A DNA stretch of 64,000 nt from CAYUYV01 sp050331455. GTDB lineage: Bacteria > Pseudomonadota > Alphaproteobacteria > JAJFIK01. Position numbers and translations under genes: made by a program. Shown one piece after another: positions 53,560-63,070 of this stretch. Where the stretch lies: positions 1 through 64,000 of the forward strand of contig JBHJGV010000043.1 of assembly GCA_050331455.1 (NCBI GenBank), read 5' to 3'. The stretch's first letter is position 1; each line of letters starts with the position of its first letter. Below the pieces are notes generated by a model, which saw nothing but the letters and a program-made list of their open reading frames with translations, was not told the DNA's origin and did not search any database.

Positions 53560-54126
53560 TCAATCCGTTGGCAGGATTTCCAGAACACTGATGGTCGTCT
53601 CGCCGTGGCGGCGGGTGTCATCAAGCGTGAAACCGGCCGGGACCGTCCTTTCCTCGCGGGTGGAGCGCTCCAGCAGCACCAGGGCATCGGGCGCAAGCCA
53701 GCCGCCGGCGAGGGCGGCCTCCAGGGCTCGCTCGCCAAGGCCCGTGCCATAGGGCGGGTCGCAAAACACAAGATCGAACGGGTCGGCGAAGGCTGGCGGG
53801 CGGGGCCCCAGCTTCGTCGCATCCCGCCGAAAAACCCTGGCCCGGGCCGTCAAACCCAGCGCCTCCACATTCTCGCGGATGGTGCGGCGCGACCCGGCGT
53901 GATCGTCCACCAGCTCGGCGAAGATGGCGCCGCGGGACAGGGCCTCAAGGGACAGGGCGCCGGAGCCGGCGAAAAGGTCCAGGACCCGGGCCCCGTCGCA
54001 GGGGCGCCGGCCATGGTCTATCCTGTTGAACAGGGCCTCGCGGATCCGATCCGTCGTCGGCCGGGCGACCCGGCCTTCGGGCGCGTGAATGGGGCGCCCC
54101 CGCAACGTGCCGCCGATAATGCGCAT
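53560..54126 (-). CDS. rsmD: 16S rRNA (guanine966-N2)-methyltransferase
   Basis: This 188-residue SAM-dependent methyltransferase modifies G966 of 16S rRNA. It opens with MRIIGGTLRGRPIHAPEG and RPTTDRIREALFN, then the SAM motif VLDLFAGSGALSLEALSRGA and the catalytic NPPY-type motif DLVFCDPPYGTGL. Length is normal. It is divergent from the enoyl-CoA hydratase gene (starts 168 bases apart). RsmD is a core proteobacterial gene. Confidence 0.96.
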   Translation of the reverse strand: MRIIGGTLRGRPIHAPEGRVARPTTDRIREALFNRIDHGRRPCDGARVLDLFAGSGALSLEALSRGAIFAELVDDHAGSRRTIRENVEALGLTARARVFRRDATKLGPRPPAFADPFDLVFCDPPYGTGLGERALEAALAGGWLAPDALVLLERSTREERTVPAGFTLDDTRRHGETTISVLEILPTD

Positions 54127-54293
54127 GGATGTGTCTTTCGATCTTTTCGGGCCGCCATCCTTCTGCGTATACCCGCCCCCATGACCAAGTCGAAAGGGTC
54201 GGCCATGACCGCGCCCCGCATGCTATGCTGGTTAATCAACCGCCGTGGCAGGGGACGGAGCGGCGAGCGGGGACTGGAAGGGGAGACGTCAAC

Positions 54294-55094
54294 ATGAGTC
54301 AGGTATCGGTGGAGCGCGTGGGCCCCGTGGCCCGGGTGGCGATGTACAATCCTCCGGAAGGATACATGAACAGCGCCACGATCCGCGAGCTCTCCGCTGC
54401 CATGGACTCCCTCGAAGCCGATCCGCTGATCCGGGCCATTATCTTCACGGGGGCCATGCCGGGGCTGTTCATGCTCCACTATGATGTCTCGGAAATCATC
54501 GTGACGGCGAAGGCCCTCAAGGGCTCGCGCGCGGGTATTCCTGACGCCCGAGACATGCCCTTCCACGGCCTTTTCACCCGCATCGAAGCCTGCGCGAAGC
54601 CGACCATCGCGGCCATCAACGGCCATTGCATTGGGGGGGGCCTTGAGTTTGCCCTGTGCTGCGATCTGCGGCTCGCGGGCGCGGGGGACTATCGGATCGG
54701 CATGCCTGAAATCCGTGTGGGGATCTTTCCCGGCGGGGGCGGGACTCAACGTCTGGCCCGGACCATCGGGACCGCGGCCGCCCTCGACTGTATCCTGCGT
54801 GCGCGGCTGTTCTCGCCGCGCGAGGCGGCTGCCCGGGGGCTGGTCCATGACTGTGTCGTGGGCGATGTGCTGGGCGAGGCCACGCGCACGGCAGAGGTGC
54901 TGGCCAGCCATCCGCCAAAGGCCGTCGCCTCCGTGAAGCACCTGGTCCGTGGGGCGGCCACATGGTCCCTTGATGAGGGGCTAGAGCGGGAATGGCAGGC
55001 CTATGCGGGTTTGCTGACGGCGGACAGCAGCGCCGTCGACCGGCTGGAGACCTTCGCAGACAAAGGCATGCCCATGGATCGCTCGTCCACCTGA
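54294..55094 (+). CDS. Enoyl-CoA hydratase/isomerase family protein
   Basis: This 266-residue crotonase-fold protein shows AIIFTGAMPGLFMLHYDVSEI (first oxyanion region), KPTIAAINGHCIGGGLEFALCCDLRLAG (second oxyanion glycine and core helix) and MPEIRVGIFPGGGGTQRLART. The glutamate in MPEIRVG is at the position of the catalytic acid of hydratases, but the second catalytic glutamate is not obvious, so hydratase, isomerase or another crotonase activity are all possible. GGGGAG lies seven bases before the ATG at 54294. It stands alone between rsmD and the dehalogenase-like gene. Confidence 0.88.
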   Translation: MSQVSVERVGPVARVAMYNPPEGYMNSATIRELSAAMDSLEADPLIRAIIFTGAMPGLFMLHYDVSEIIVTAKALKGSRAGIPDARDMPFHGLFTRIEACAKPTIAAINGHCIGGGLEFALCCDLRLAGAGDYRIGMPEIRVGIFPGGGGTQRLARTIGTAAALDCILRARLFSPREAAARGLVHDCVVGDVLGEATRTAEVLASHPPKAVASVKHLVRGAATWSLDEGLEREWQAYAGLLTADSSAVDRLETFADKGMPMDRSST

Positions 55095-55270
55095 AACGGA
55101 TTGTGGGCCGCCGGCAGCGCAAAGACTCCCGGGCCCATTCCGGCCGCCCCCTCAGGCCTCGAAGGACTGCAGTTTTTGCGCGCATGTCATCATGGCGCGT
55201 CCCGTGTGATAGGGCCCCTGCGTTGTCGGCGACACCTTGTTAGACCTCATGCCCGTGTCCGCCGGGCCCC

Positions 55271-56326
55271 TCAGGGCGCCGGCGTGGCCTCGATGAAGCG
55301 GATCATGGTGTCGACCAGGGCGTCCGGCTGGTCTTCCTGGACGAAATGCCCGGCCTTGCGGATGGTGGTGTGAGGCTGTCCCTGAGCGCCGGGGACCGTG
55401 TCCTGCCAGACCGTCTCGCCGCCCGCCGTGACGGGGTCGCCGTCGCTGAAGGCCGTGAGGAAGGGCTTGTCCCAGGTCGCGTAGACCGCCTGCATGACCT
55501 GCTCGTTCTGGCGGAGCTGGGACGGCACCAGATAGGGGAAAATGCGGGGGCCCGCCTGGTAGGTTTCGTCCGGGAAAGGGGCCGCATAGGCTGCCTGTTC
55601 TGCGGCCGACAGGTCCTTTTGGGTCGCGCCCTGGAACAGGCCCTCGAAGTCGAACGAGTCTACTGTCCGGGCCCAGGCCACCCAGCGGGTGAAGCGGAAC
55701 TCGTCGCCATCCGTCACGGTTTCCGGCTGGCCCTCACGCCATACCGCGATGCGGAACAAGGGATAGCCGATCCAGCCGCGCAGGCCGCCGGCCGCGGGCA
55801 GCCCGGTGTTGGAGATCATGATCCGCGCGAACCGGTCCGGCTCATTGGCCACGACCCGCAGCCCGATCAGCCCGCCCCAGTCCTGGCCGAAATAGGTCGC
55901 GTTCTGCAGATCGAGTTGACGGACGAGATCGGTCATCACGTCGACATGCATCTGATAGCTGTGATCCGCCTGGCGGGTCGGCTTGTCGGACTTGCCAAAG
56001 CCCACGAGATCCGGCGCGATGACCCGGAAGCCGGCCTCGGCGAGCGGCGGGATCATGTGGCGATACAGATAGCTCCAGGAGGGCTGGCCGTGCAGCAGCA
56101 GGATCGGCGCGCCGCCCGGCGGGCCTTCATCCACATAGTGGACCCGGTAGCCGAGGGTGTCCGCGTAATGGGGAGTGAACGGATAATCGGGCAGATCGGC
56201 GAAACGGTCCGCGGGCGTGCGCAGGACTTCGCCCGGCTGCCACGTGGTCGGCGCCTGGAGGGCGAGAACGGCCGCTGCGGAGGCAATCACGAGGACAAGG
56301 ATGAGACCGATCAAAACGCGCAGCAT
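55271..56326 (-). CDS. Haloalkane dehalogenase-like alpha/beta hydrolase
   Basis: This 351-residue alpha/beta hydrolase has an N-terminal hydrophobic segment (LRVLIGLILVLVIASAAAVLAL) that anchors or exports it. The catalytic site resembles haloalkane dehalogenases: LLLHGQPSWSYLYRHMIPPL (oxyanion and halide-stabilising Trp), nucleophile Asp149 in YFGQDWGGLIGLRV, and the histidine in KAGHFVQEDQP. Aspartate plus a following tryptophan distinguishes it from serine esterases. An N-terminal membrane segment is unusual for these usually soluble enzymes. The start ATG 56326 follows AAAGGG. A 17-bp tandem repeat lies upstream. Confidence 0.85.
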   Translation of the reverse strand: MLRVLIGLILVLVIASAAAVLALQAPTTWQPGEVLRTPADRFADLPDYPFTPHYADTLGYRVHYVDEGPPGGAPILLLHGQPSWSYLYRHMIPPLAEAGFRVIAPDLVGFGKSDKPTRQADHSYQMHVDVMTDLVRQLDLQNATYFGQDWGGLIGLRVVANEPDRFARIMISNTGLPAAGGLRGWIGYPLFRIAVWREGQPETVTDGDEFRFTRWVAWARTVDSFDFEGLFQGATQKDLSAAEQAAYAAPFPDETYQAGPRIFPYLVPSQLRQNEQVMQAVYATWDKPFLTAFSDGDPVTAGGETVWQDTVPGAQGQPHTTIRKAGHFVQEDQPDALVDTMIRFIEATPAP

Positions 56327-56351
56327 GCTGGTGCCCTTTTTTTGTTCCCGG

Positions 56352-56399
56352 TCGGTTTTCGCTCGGTGTCGGTTTCCGCTCGGTGTCGGTTTTCGCTCG
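56352..56399. repeat. 17-bp tandem repeat, about 2.8 copies
   Basis: TCGGTTTTCGCTCGGTG, then TCGGTTTCCGCTCGGTG, then TCGGTTTTCGCTCG. It lies 26-73 bases upstream of the dehalogenase-like start codon on the minus strand, and the open frame through it reads as low-complexity residues. Confidence 0.85.
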
Positions 56400-56577
56400 T
56401 TCCGCATTCCGCCCGGCGACCGGTTCAAGACAGTCTGCAGGCGATCATTCAAGTGTAGACCAGAGCGCCTCCAGGCCCCACGCTTTTTTCCTGAGGGAGC
56501 CTTGGTGGATTGTGGCCCACGGCCTAACATGGGCCAAGGATCGACGGGGGCGAAACGGAATGACAGGAGGCTTGGCC

Positions 56578-58719
56578 ATGACCTTTCGAAAAGGATGGAT
56601 TACGAAGCATTTGCCGGCTGCGCTGGTCGCCTGTCTGCCCCTGGGGGCGCTGGCCCATGATACGCCGGATAAAGACATGCCGGCCCAGCAGCCGCCCGGT
56701 GCCCTGGCACCGCTCGCCGAACGGTTCGAGCCGCGCCATGTGTTTGATCTGGAATGGGCAAGCGATCCCCGGATTTCCCCGGATGGCATGACGATTCTTT
56801 ATGTCCGCAACGGCATGGACGTCATGAAGGATCAGCGCCGGCGCAGCCTGTGGCAGATCCATCTCGATACGGGCCAGCATCGGCCGGTCCTCAATGACGG
56901 CGCGCGCTACGGAACGCCGCGCTGGTCCCCCGACGGAACGCGCATCGCCTACATTGCCGCCCGGGATGGCCTGCCGCAGATTTTCGTGCGCTGGATGGAT
57001 ACGGGCGAGACGCTTCAGGTGTCAAACCAGACGGCGGCGCCCGGCAATCTGGTCTGGTCGCCGGACGGCACCTTGCTGGCCTTCACGGCGCGCGTGCCGG
57101 CACAATCGAAGCCCATGGCGCCCATGCCGACGCCGCCCAAGGGGGCCGACTGGGCCGAGCCGCCCGTCGTGATCGACACGGTCCGCTACCGTTCCGACGG
57201 GGCCGGCTTCCAACCCGAAGGCTACACGCACCTGTTTGTGGTTCCGGCCGACGGCGGCTCGCCGCGCCAGGTCACGACCGGCAATTACAATGTCTCCGGC
57301 GCCGCCGCCTGGCTGCCCGGCAGTGACGGGCTGATCTTCTCCTCAAACCGCAACGAGGACTGGGAATATGATCCGCTGAACACGGATCTCCACGAGATCA
57401 ATCTGGCGGAAGAAACGCTCAAGACCCTGACCACCCGCAAGGGGCCGGATGGCGGCCCCGTCATTTCCCTGGACGGGCGCTTCGTCGCCTATACGGGCTT
57501 TGACGACAAGGGCAAAGGGTACCACACCGCCAAAATTCATCTCCTGGACCGGCGGACCGGATCGATCCGTGTGCTGGCCAAGACGCTGGACCGCTCCGCA
57601 CGGGCCCTGCAATGGGCCCCGGATAACAACGGCATCTATTTCCTGTTCGACGATGAGGGCATGACCAAACTGGCCATGACCGATCGGGCCGACCGCTGGA
57701 CCGTGCTGGTCAGCAATATCGGCGGCACATCCATCGGCCGGCCCTATGCGAGCGGCAGCTTTACAGTGGGGCCGCGGGGCACCATCGCGACTGTGGTGAC
57801 GGACGGTCAGTATCCGGCGGATGTGGAGGTCGCCTATGGCGGCCTGGGCGATTCCACCATGGTGCGCGTGACGGATCTCAACAACGAGCTTCTGCCCCGG
57901 TTCGACCTCTCCGAGGCCCAGGAGATCCGCTTCAAGTCCGGCTATGACCGGCGGTCGATTCAGGGCTGGTACCTCACGCCGCCCAATTTCGATGCCTCGA
58001 AGACCTATCCCCTGATCCTGGAGATCCATGGCGGGCCGTTCGCCAATTACGGGCCACGCTTTTCCGCCGAGGGGCAGCTGTACGCAGCAGCGGGCTATGT
58101 GGTCCTGTTCGTCAATCCGCGGGGCAGCACCAGCTATGGCGCGGAATTCGCCAATCTGATCCACCACAATTATCCGTCCCAGGATTACGACGACCTGATG
58201 GCCGGCGTGGATGCTCTGGTGAAGCGCGGCCTGGTGGATCCCGACCGGCTGTTCGTGACGGGCGGCAGTGGCGGCGGTGTGCTCACGGCCTGGATCGTGG
58301 GCAAGACGAAGCGGTTCAAGGCGGCCGTCGTCGCCAAACCGGTGATCAACTGGCAGAGCTTCAGTTTGACTGCGGATAATTACCCCTATTTCACAAAATA
58401 CTGGTTCCCGGCCATGCCCTGGGAGGATCCGGACGGCTACTGGAAGCGCTCGCCCCTTTCCCTGGTCGGCAGTGTCTCCACGCCCACCATGCTGCTGACC
58501 GGCGAGGCCGACTACCGCACCCCCATGTCGGAGACGGAACAGTATTATCAGGCCCTGAAGCTGCGCCGGGTGGACACGGCGATGGTGCGCATTCCGGGAG
58601 CATCCCATTCCATCGCCCGGCGACCGAGCCAGCTCATCGCAAAGGTCAACCATGTGCTGGCCTGGTTCGACCGGTATGATCCGGCAAAGAGGCAATCCGA
58701 TACCGGACAGGCTCGCTGA
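56578..58719 (+). CDS. S9-family serine peptidase (prolyl oligopeptidase-like)
   Basis: This 713-residue protein has an export signal (LPAALVACLPLGALAHD) and an N-terminal beta-propeller (about residues 55-440; repeats such as PRWSPDGTRIAYIAARDG and LVWSPDGTLLAFTARV). The C-terminal alpha/beta-hydrolase domain carries the nucleophile serine in LFVTGGSGGGVLTAW, an aspartate in LLTGEADYRTPMSE and the histidine in IPGASHSIARRPSQL. This is the acylaminoacyl-peptidase / dipeptidyl-peptidase type. AGGAGG lies seven bases before the ATG at 56578. It is divergent from the dehalogenase-like gene. Confidence 0.9.
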   Translation: MTFRKGWITKHLPAALVACLPLGALAHDTPDKDMPAQQPPGALAPLAERFEPRHVFDLEWASDPRISPDGMTILYVRNGMDVMKDQRRRSLWQIHLDTGQHRPVLNDGARYGTPRWSPDGTRIAYIAARDGLPQIFVRWMDTGETLQVSNQTAAPGNLVWSPDGTLLAFTARVPAQSKPMAPMPTPPKGADWAEPPVVIDTVRYRSDGAGFQPEGYTHLFVVPADGGSPRQVTTGNYNVSGAAAWLPGSDGLIFSSNRNEDWEYDPLNTDLHEINLAEETLKTLTTRKGPDGGPVISLDGRFVAYTGFDDKGKGYHTAKIHLLDRRTGSIRVLAKTLDRSARALQWAPDNNGIYFLFDDEGMTKLAMTDRADRWTVLVSNIGGTSIGRPYASGSFTVGPRGTIATVVTDGQYPADVEVAYGGLGDSTMVRVTDLNNELLPRFDLSEAQEIRFKSGYDRRSIQGWYLTPPNFDASKTYPLILEIHGGPFANYGPRFSAEGQLYAAAGYVVLFVNPRGSTSYGAEFANLIHHNYPSQDYDDLMAGVDALVKRGLVDPDRLFVTGGSGGGVLTAWIVGKTKRFKAAVVAKPVINWQSFSLTADNYPYFTKYWFPAMPWEDPDGYWKRSPLSLVGSVSTPTMLLTGEADYRTPMSETEQYYQALKLRRVDTAMVRIPGASHSIARRPSQLIAKVNHVLAWFDRYDPAKRQSDTGQAR

Positions 58720-58741
58720 TCCGTAGAAGGAAGGAAAAAGG

Positions 58742-59701
58742 ATGGTCCTGGGCCATGATTCCCTCGCGTCGCCGGCGCCGCCCCATACCCCCGCTCTGCG
58801 CGGTCAATGGACCGTGTCCGGCCAGGCCCTCGAACCGTCGCGCCAATGGTATCGCCTGGGCGCGGTCTCGCCCCTGGAGCTGAAAAACGCGCGTCTCCAG
58901 GCCCATTACGCCGTGCAATGGCTGGCGCGCACGGCCCGGGCCGTTGTGCCGCCACGGCGGGACGACAGCCATATGGCCTTGATCTGGGACCATGAGGTGA
59001 ACGGGCTCGTGACCCAGCCCATGCTGGTCCGTGACGGGCCGGTCCGCCTCGCCCTGTCCTTCACGGCCGGCGGCATCGCTCTTTTGGGTCCGGGAGGCGC
59101 GGAAGGCCTGTTGCCCCTCGATGCGGTGACCGAAGGCGATGTGCGTGATTTCCTGATGGCCTGGGCGGGCCGGTTCGAGATCGATCCGGCGGACCTCCTC
59201 CAGCCGATGCCCTATGCCATGCCGCGCCATCCGTTGGCGGAAGGGGGATGTTATGGTTTCAGCTTGGACGGCGAGGCTGTCCGGGAACTGGGCCGCTGGT
59301 TCTTCAACGGTTTCGATGCTTTGGACAACCTTGCCGGCCGCTATGGCGGTCGGGCTACGACGCCCATCCGCGTGCGCGTATGGCCCCACCATTTCGATAT
59401 CGGCATGCTGATCACCCTCGGGGAGGGCGGGCCAGCCGGCGCGCCGGTCGTGGGCGTGGGTCTGTCGCCGGGCGACGACCTGTTCCGGGAGCCTTACTTT
59501 TACGTCACGCCATTTCCTTCGCCCGGCTATGGCTCGACTCTGCCGGCGGTGGCGGCCCCTGCCGGGTGGCATACGGATCGCAGCTACACGGGCGTCGTGT
59601 TGCGGGGCGGGGACGCGGTGCGATCGCCCCATCCACGGGGCCTCGTCGATGCGGTCCTGGCCCCGGCGATCGAGGGCTGTATCGCGCTTGTGCAATCCTA
59701 A
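58742..59701 (+). CDS. DUF5996-like protein of unknown function
   Basis: This 319-residue soluble protein has no signal peptide or membrane helix. The segments VRVWPHHFDIGMLITLG, VGVGLSPGDDLFREPYFYVTPFP and SYTGVVLRGGDAV resemble the DUF5996 family as I know it, in which the WPHHFD and SPGD blocks are conserved, but I could not check this. GAAGGAAGG precedes the ATG. It begins 22 bases after the S9 peptidase and is probably co-transcribed with it. No function can be proposed. Confidence 0.7.
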   Translation: MVLGHDSLASPAPPHTPALRGQWTVSGQALEPSRQWYRLGAVSPLELKNARLQAHYAVQWLARTARAVVPPRRDDSHMALIWDHEVNGLVTQPMLVRDGPVRLALSFTAGGIALLGPGGAEGLLPLDAVTEGDVRDFLMAWAGRFEIDPADLLQPMPYAMPRHPLAEGGCYGFSLDGEAVRELGRWFFNGFDALDNLAGRYGGRATTPIRVRVWPHHFDIGMLITLGEGGPAGAPVVGVGLSPGDDLFREPYFYVTPFPSPGYGSTLPAVAAPAGWHTDRSYTGVVLRGGDAVRSPHPRGLVDAVLAPAIEGCIALVQS

Positions 59702-59793
59702 AGGAGGAGGCTTCTCCTTTGCCTTGCGCGCCGACCGGATGCTCTCTAAAACCGTGAGTATTGCTTAAGGGTAATGCCAAAAGGGGAAGAGAC

Positions 59794-60174
59794 ATGCGTT
59801 GCAGGCTCGTCATTCTTTTCATGGTCGCTTCTCTGGCCGGCGGCTGCGCCTCCATCGTCAAGGGCAGCGCCCGGCCCGTTCAGGTCCGTGTCGAAGGGCC
59901 GGATCGGGCCCTGTGTACGCTCCGCAACAAAAAGGTCGACCTGCAAGTTCAGGCGCCGTCCGTGGTCCCTGTGAAGGCACGTGGGCCCCTTGACGTCACA
60001 TGCGTGGCAGACGGCTATGAGACCGGACGCACCACGATCGATCGCAAGTTCGCCTATTGGACCTTGGGCAATTTGGGCCTCGGCGGCCTGATCGGCATCG
60101 CGATTGATGCGGGGACGGGGGCCATCTCCGTGTACAAGGACGATGTGGTGGTCCAGATGAGGGAAGAGGTCTGA
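59794..60174 (+). CDS. Small lipoprotein with PEGA-like region
   Basis: This 126-residue protein has a lipobox (VASLAGGCASI) with the modified cysteine at position 18. The mature part is a small beta domain (VQVRVEGPDRALCTLRNKKVDLQV, PLDVTCVADGYETGRTTIDRKF) that resembles PEGA-type lipoproteins, and a hydrophobic stretch (WTLGNLGLGGLIGIAIDAGTGA) before the C-terminus. The A-rich AAGGGGAAGAG leader supports the ATG at 59794. It is likely anchored in the outer membrane. The function is unknown. Confidence 0.75.
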   Translation: MRCRLVILFMVASLAGGCASIVKGSARPVQVRVEGPDRALCTLRNKKVDLQVQAPSVVPVKARGPLDVTCVADGYETGRTTIDRKFAYWTLGNLGLGGLIGIAIDAGTGAISVYKDDVVVQMREEV

Positions 60175-60476
60175 ACCGCGATGGCTTGAGCGCTTGGAGG
60201 GCTATCGTTTGACTGGGTCACGGTGCTCCAGGACGGCGCTCGAGACAGGGCTTCGCAAACATCGGCACTGCTGGGCAGTGTTCCGGGGACCGTATCCCGT
60301 TTCGTTTCCGGATGAATCGTAATGGGGCGGTCCGTGCTGTCCTGAAGGTCCCGTTGAACGCATAGGAGCCGGGCCACGGCTATGTGGTCCCGGCCTGATA
60401 TCATTCTTCGTAAAAACCTTTGGCGACGGATCCGACCGGCATGCGGGCCGGATCGGCGGTCAGCCGAAGGGGGCGA
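60175..60476. other. Intergenic region without a visible gene
   Basis: About 300 bases between two convergent small lipoprotein genes. No reading frame with family character, no tRNA-like fold and no clear terminator were seen. Confidence 0.5.
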
Positions 60477-60668
60477 TCAGCGCTGGCCTTTCAGGATGCG
60501 GCGCTTGGCCCGCTCGTAATCCCGTTCCGTGATCGCGCCGGCTTCATAGGCCTTTTTCAGGTCCAGCAACTCTTCGCCCATGGTGCTCTGGGTGTTGATC
60601 ACCTGGGAGTCGGCGCCGCCGCAGGCCATGAGCAGGGTGGCGAGACCCAACACAGCAAGTCGCTTCAT
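60477..60668 (-). CDS. Small SHOCT-domain lipoprotein
   Basis: This 63-residue protein starts with a lipoprotein signal (LAVLGLATLLMACGGAD, lipobox LMAC) and ends in a SHOCT domain (LLDLKKAYEAGAITERDYERAKRRIL), a short C-terminal helical module thought to mediate oligomerisation or nucleic-acid binding. GGAG lies six bases before the ATG at 60668; an in-frame ATG at 60680 is close to it. The function is unknown. Confidence 0.8.
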   Translation of the reverse strand: MKRLAVLGLATLLMACGGADSQVINTQSTMGEELLDLKKAYEAGAITERDYERAKRRILKGQR

Positions 60669-60825
60669 CTCACACTCCATAGAATAACGCCGGATGCGTG
60701 CCGGCCGGGAACCGAGGGGGCGTACGGGCGTGACCCTATATGCTCGGCCTTAAATTGCGGTGTCACTATGGACAAGCCGGGCCGGGGCGTCCACTGCGCC
60801 CCCGCCCGGTTCCCTTCTCCCCGCC

Positions 60826-62718
60826 TCACGTTTCCTCGCGGGCGGTCTCGCCGTCTAAGGGCTGATAAATCTGGCTGCCCAGGGCCCGGAATTCGCGGGA
60901 CTTTTCCCTCATTCCCTGTTCGATCTGCGTCACCGCATTCTGGCCGCGGGCGGCATCGGCGACCTCCTGGCTGATCCGCATGGAGCAGAATTTCGGCCCG
61001 CACATGGAGCAGAAATGGGCCACCTTGGCGCCTTCGGCCGGCAGGGTCTGGTCGTGGAAGGCCTCCGCCGTCTCCGGATCGAGGGCAAGGTTGAACTGGT
61101 CGCGCCAGCGGAATTCGAAGCGCGCCTTGGACAGGGCGTCGTCGCGGATCTGCGCCGCCGGATGGCCTTTGGCCAAGTCCGCCGCATGGGCGGCGATCTT
61201 GTAGGCGATGACCCCGTTCTTCACATCGTTGCGGTCGGGCAGGCCCAGATGCTCCTTGGGCGTCACATAACACAGCATGGCCGTGCCGAACCAGCCGATC
61301 ATGGCCGCACCGATGGCGGACGTGATGTGGTCATAGCCCGGCGCAATGTCGGTGGTAAGCGGGCCGAGGGTGTAGAAGGGCGCCTCGTCGCACTCCCTCA
61401 ACTGCTTGTCCATGTTCTCCTTGATCTTGTGCATGGGCACATGGCCCGGACCCTCAATCATGACCTGGACATTGTAGCGGTCCGCCACTTTTTTCAGCTC
61501 ACCGAGGGTTTCGAGTTCGGCGAACTGGGCCGCATCGTTTGCGTCGGCGATGGAACCCGGGCGCAGCCCGTCGCCCAGCGAGAAGCTGACGTCATAGGCC
61601 GCCATGATCTCGCAGATGTCCTCGAAATGCGTGTAGAGGAAGTTTTCCCGATGATGCGCCAGGCACCATTTGGCAAGGATGGAGCCCCCACGGCTGACGA
61701 TCCCCGTGACCCGGTCCACCGTAAGCGGAATATGGGCCAGCCTGACGCCCGCATGGACCGTGAAATAGTCGACCCCCTGTTCGCACTGCTCGATCAGGGT
61801 GTCCCGGTAGACCTCCCAGGTCAGGTCCTCGGCCACGCCGCCGACCTTCTCCAGGGCCTGATAGATGGGCACCGTGCCGATGGGCACCGGGCTGTTGCGG
61901 ATGATCCATTCCCGGATGGTGTGGATGTGCCGGCCCGTGGACAGGTCCATGACCGTGTCGGCGCCCCAGCGGATGGCCCAGACCAGCTTGTCCACCTCCT
62001 GGGCGACCGAGGAGGTCACGGCGGAATTGCCGATATTGGCGTTCACCTTGGTCAGGAAGTTCCGACCAATGATCATCGGCTCGATTTCGGGGTGGTTGAT
62101 ATTGGCCGGGATGATCGCGCGGCCGCGGGCGACCTCGTCGCGCACGAAATCGGCGGTGATGAAATCGGGGATGGCGGCGCCGAAGCTCTCGCCGTCCCGG
62201 GGGCCGGTGCGCCGTGCGGCCATCTCCCGGAGCATTTGTTCCCGGCCCAGATTTTCCCGAGCCGCGATATATTCCATTTCCGGCGTAATAATCCCTTCGC
62301 GGGCATATTCGAGCTGTGTGACGCGGCGACCGGGCTTGGCGCGCAGGGGCAGCCGCTCGGTCCGGTCGAAGACGGGCACGGACAGGGTCTCGCCGGCCCT
62401 CAGGCCGTCGTCCTCGGGCTTGCGCGTACGCCCAGGATAGGGCTCCACATCGCCGCGGCCTTCGATCCAAGTCCGGCGCAGGGCGGGAAGGCCTTTGGTG
62501 ATGTCCACCGTGACGGCGGGATCGGTATAAGGGCCGGACGTGTCATACAACCGCACGCTCGACTCATCGCCGGCGAGGTCGACTTCGCGCATGGCAACGG
62601 CCACACCATGGTGACCGGATGCGGCCGGGTGGATCTTGCGGGAGGCGGGCAGGGGGCCCGTGGTGACGGCATCGGTGGTGACCGGTGCGGTCTGGGCGGC
62701 GGCGCGGGTGTCAGACAT
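60826..62718 (-). CDS. thiC: Phosphomethylpyrimidine synthase
   Basis: This 630-residue radical-SAM enzyme turns aminoimidazole ribotide into the pyrimidine part of thiamine. It has the C-terminal 4Fe-4S motif CSMCGPKFCSM and family blocks RAIIPANINHPEIEPMIIG, NIGNSAVTSS, VDYFTVHAGV and GPGHVPMHKIKENM. Length is normal. The gene is preceded by a TPP riboswitch on the same strand, so it should be switched off by thiamine pyrophosphate. ribF lies upstream of the riboswitch. Confidence 0.97.
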   Translation of the reverse strand: MSDTRAAAQTAPVTTDAVTTGPLPASRKIHPAASGHHGVAVAMREVDLAGDESSVRLYDTSGPYTDPAVTVDITKGLPALRRTWIEGRGDVEPYPGRTRKPEDDGLRAGETLSVPVFDRTERLPLRAKPGRRVTQLEYAREGIITPEMEYIAARENLGREQMLREMAARRTGPRDGESFGAAIPDFITADFVRDEVARGRAIIPANINHPEIEPMIIGRNFLTKVNANIGNSAVTSSVAQEVDKLVWAIRWGADTVMDLSTGRHIHTIREWIIRNSPVPIGTVPIYQALEKVGGVAEDLTWEVYRDTLIEQCEQGVDYFTVHAGVRLAHIPLTVDRVTGIVSRGGSILAKWCLAHHRENFLYTHFEDICEIMAAYDVSFSLGDGLRPGSIADANDAAQFAELETLGELKKVADRYNVQVMIEGPGHVPMHKIKENMDKQLRECDEAPFYTLGPLTTDIAPGYDHITSAIGAAMIGWFGTAMLCYVTPKEHLGLPDRNDVKNGVIAYKIAAHAADLAKGHPAAQIRDDALSKARFEFRWRDQFNLALDPETAEAFHDQTLPAEGAKVAHFCSMCGPKFCSMRISQEVADAARGQNAVTQIEQGMREKSREFRALGSQIYQPLDGETAREET

Positions 62719-62857
62719 GGCGGCTCCCTTGGCTCTTGTTCGGGATCAAGGAAACCCGGTTCATGAGCGGCAAGGGGCTACGCGGGGCCGAAAGGGTGCG
62801 CGTGGGGCACCCCATGGTCTCCGACGCCGGATCGGGGCTGCATGGCCGCCCCGCCCG

Positions 62858-62977
62858 TCCTTCCCTCCGCCGGTCCTAACCGGGTCAGGTTCGAAGGGAC
62901 TGGGCGGCCTCGATGCGGATCTTCCCGCACCACGCCCGATCTCAGCCCCTTTGACATATCGGCAGGGGCGCCCCTAG
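62858..62977 (-). promoter_or_regulatory. TPP riboswitch (THI element) upstream of thiC
   Basis: On the minus strand the conserved THI-box elements appear in order: GGGGCTGAGATC (pyrimidine-binding side), then an arm with GCGGGAAGATCCGC, and CGAACCTGACCCGGTTAGG with the ACCGGCGGAGGGA end (pyrophosphate side). It lies about 140 bases before the thiC start and should repress expression when thiamine pyrophosphate is bound. Ends are approximate. Confidence 0.92.
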
Positions 62978-63070
62978 GACATCACCACTGTTGGGTCAGG
63001 GGCCCGACTCTGTCAACCGTTTGGAGAGCGGCAGGGCGCCTCAAGGGCGCAGGGCCGGCACGGCATGTCC

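Noticed and set aside
61015..62766. Plus-strand frame of 583 codons opposite thiC
   Set aside because: A shadow of thiC, which is certain from motifs and the riboswitch.
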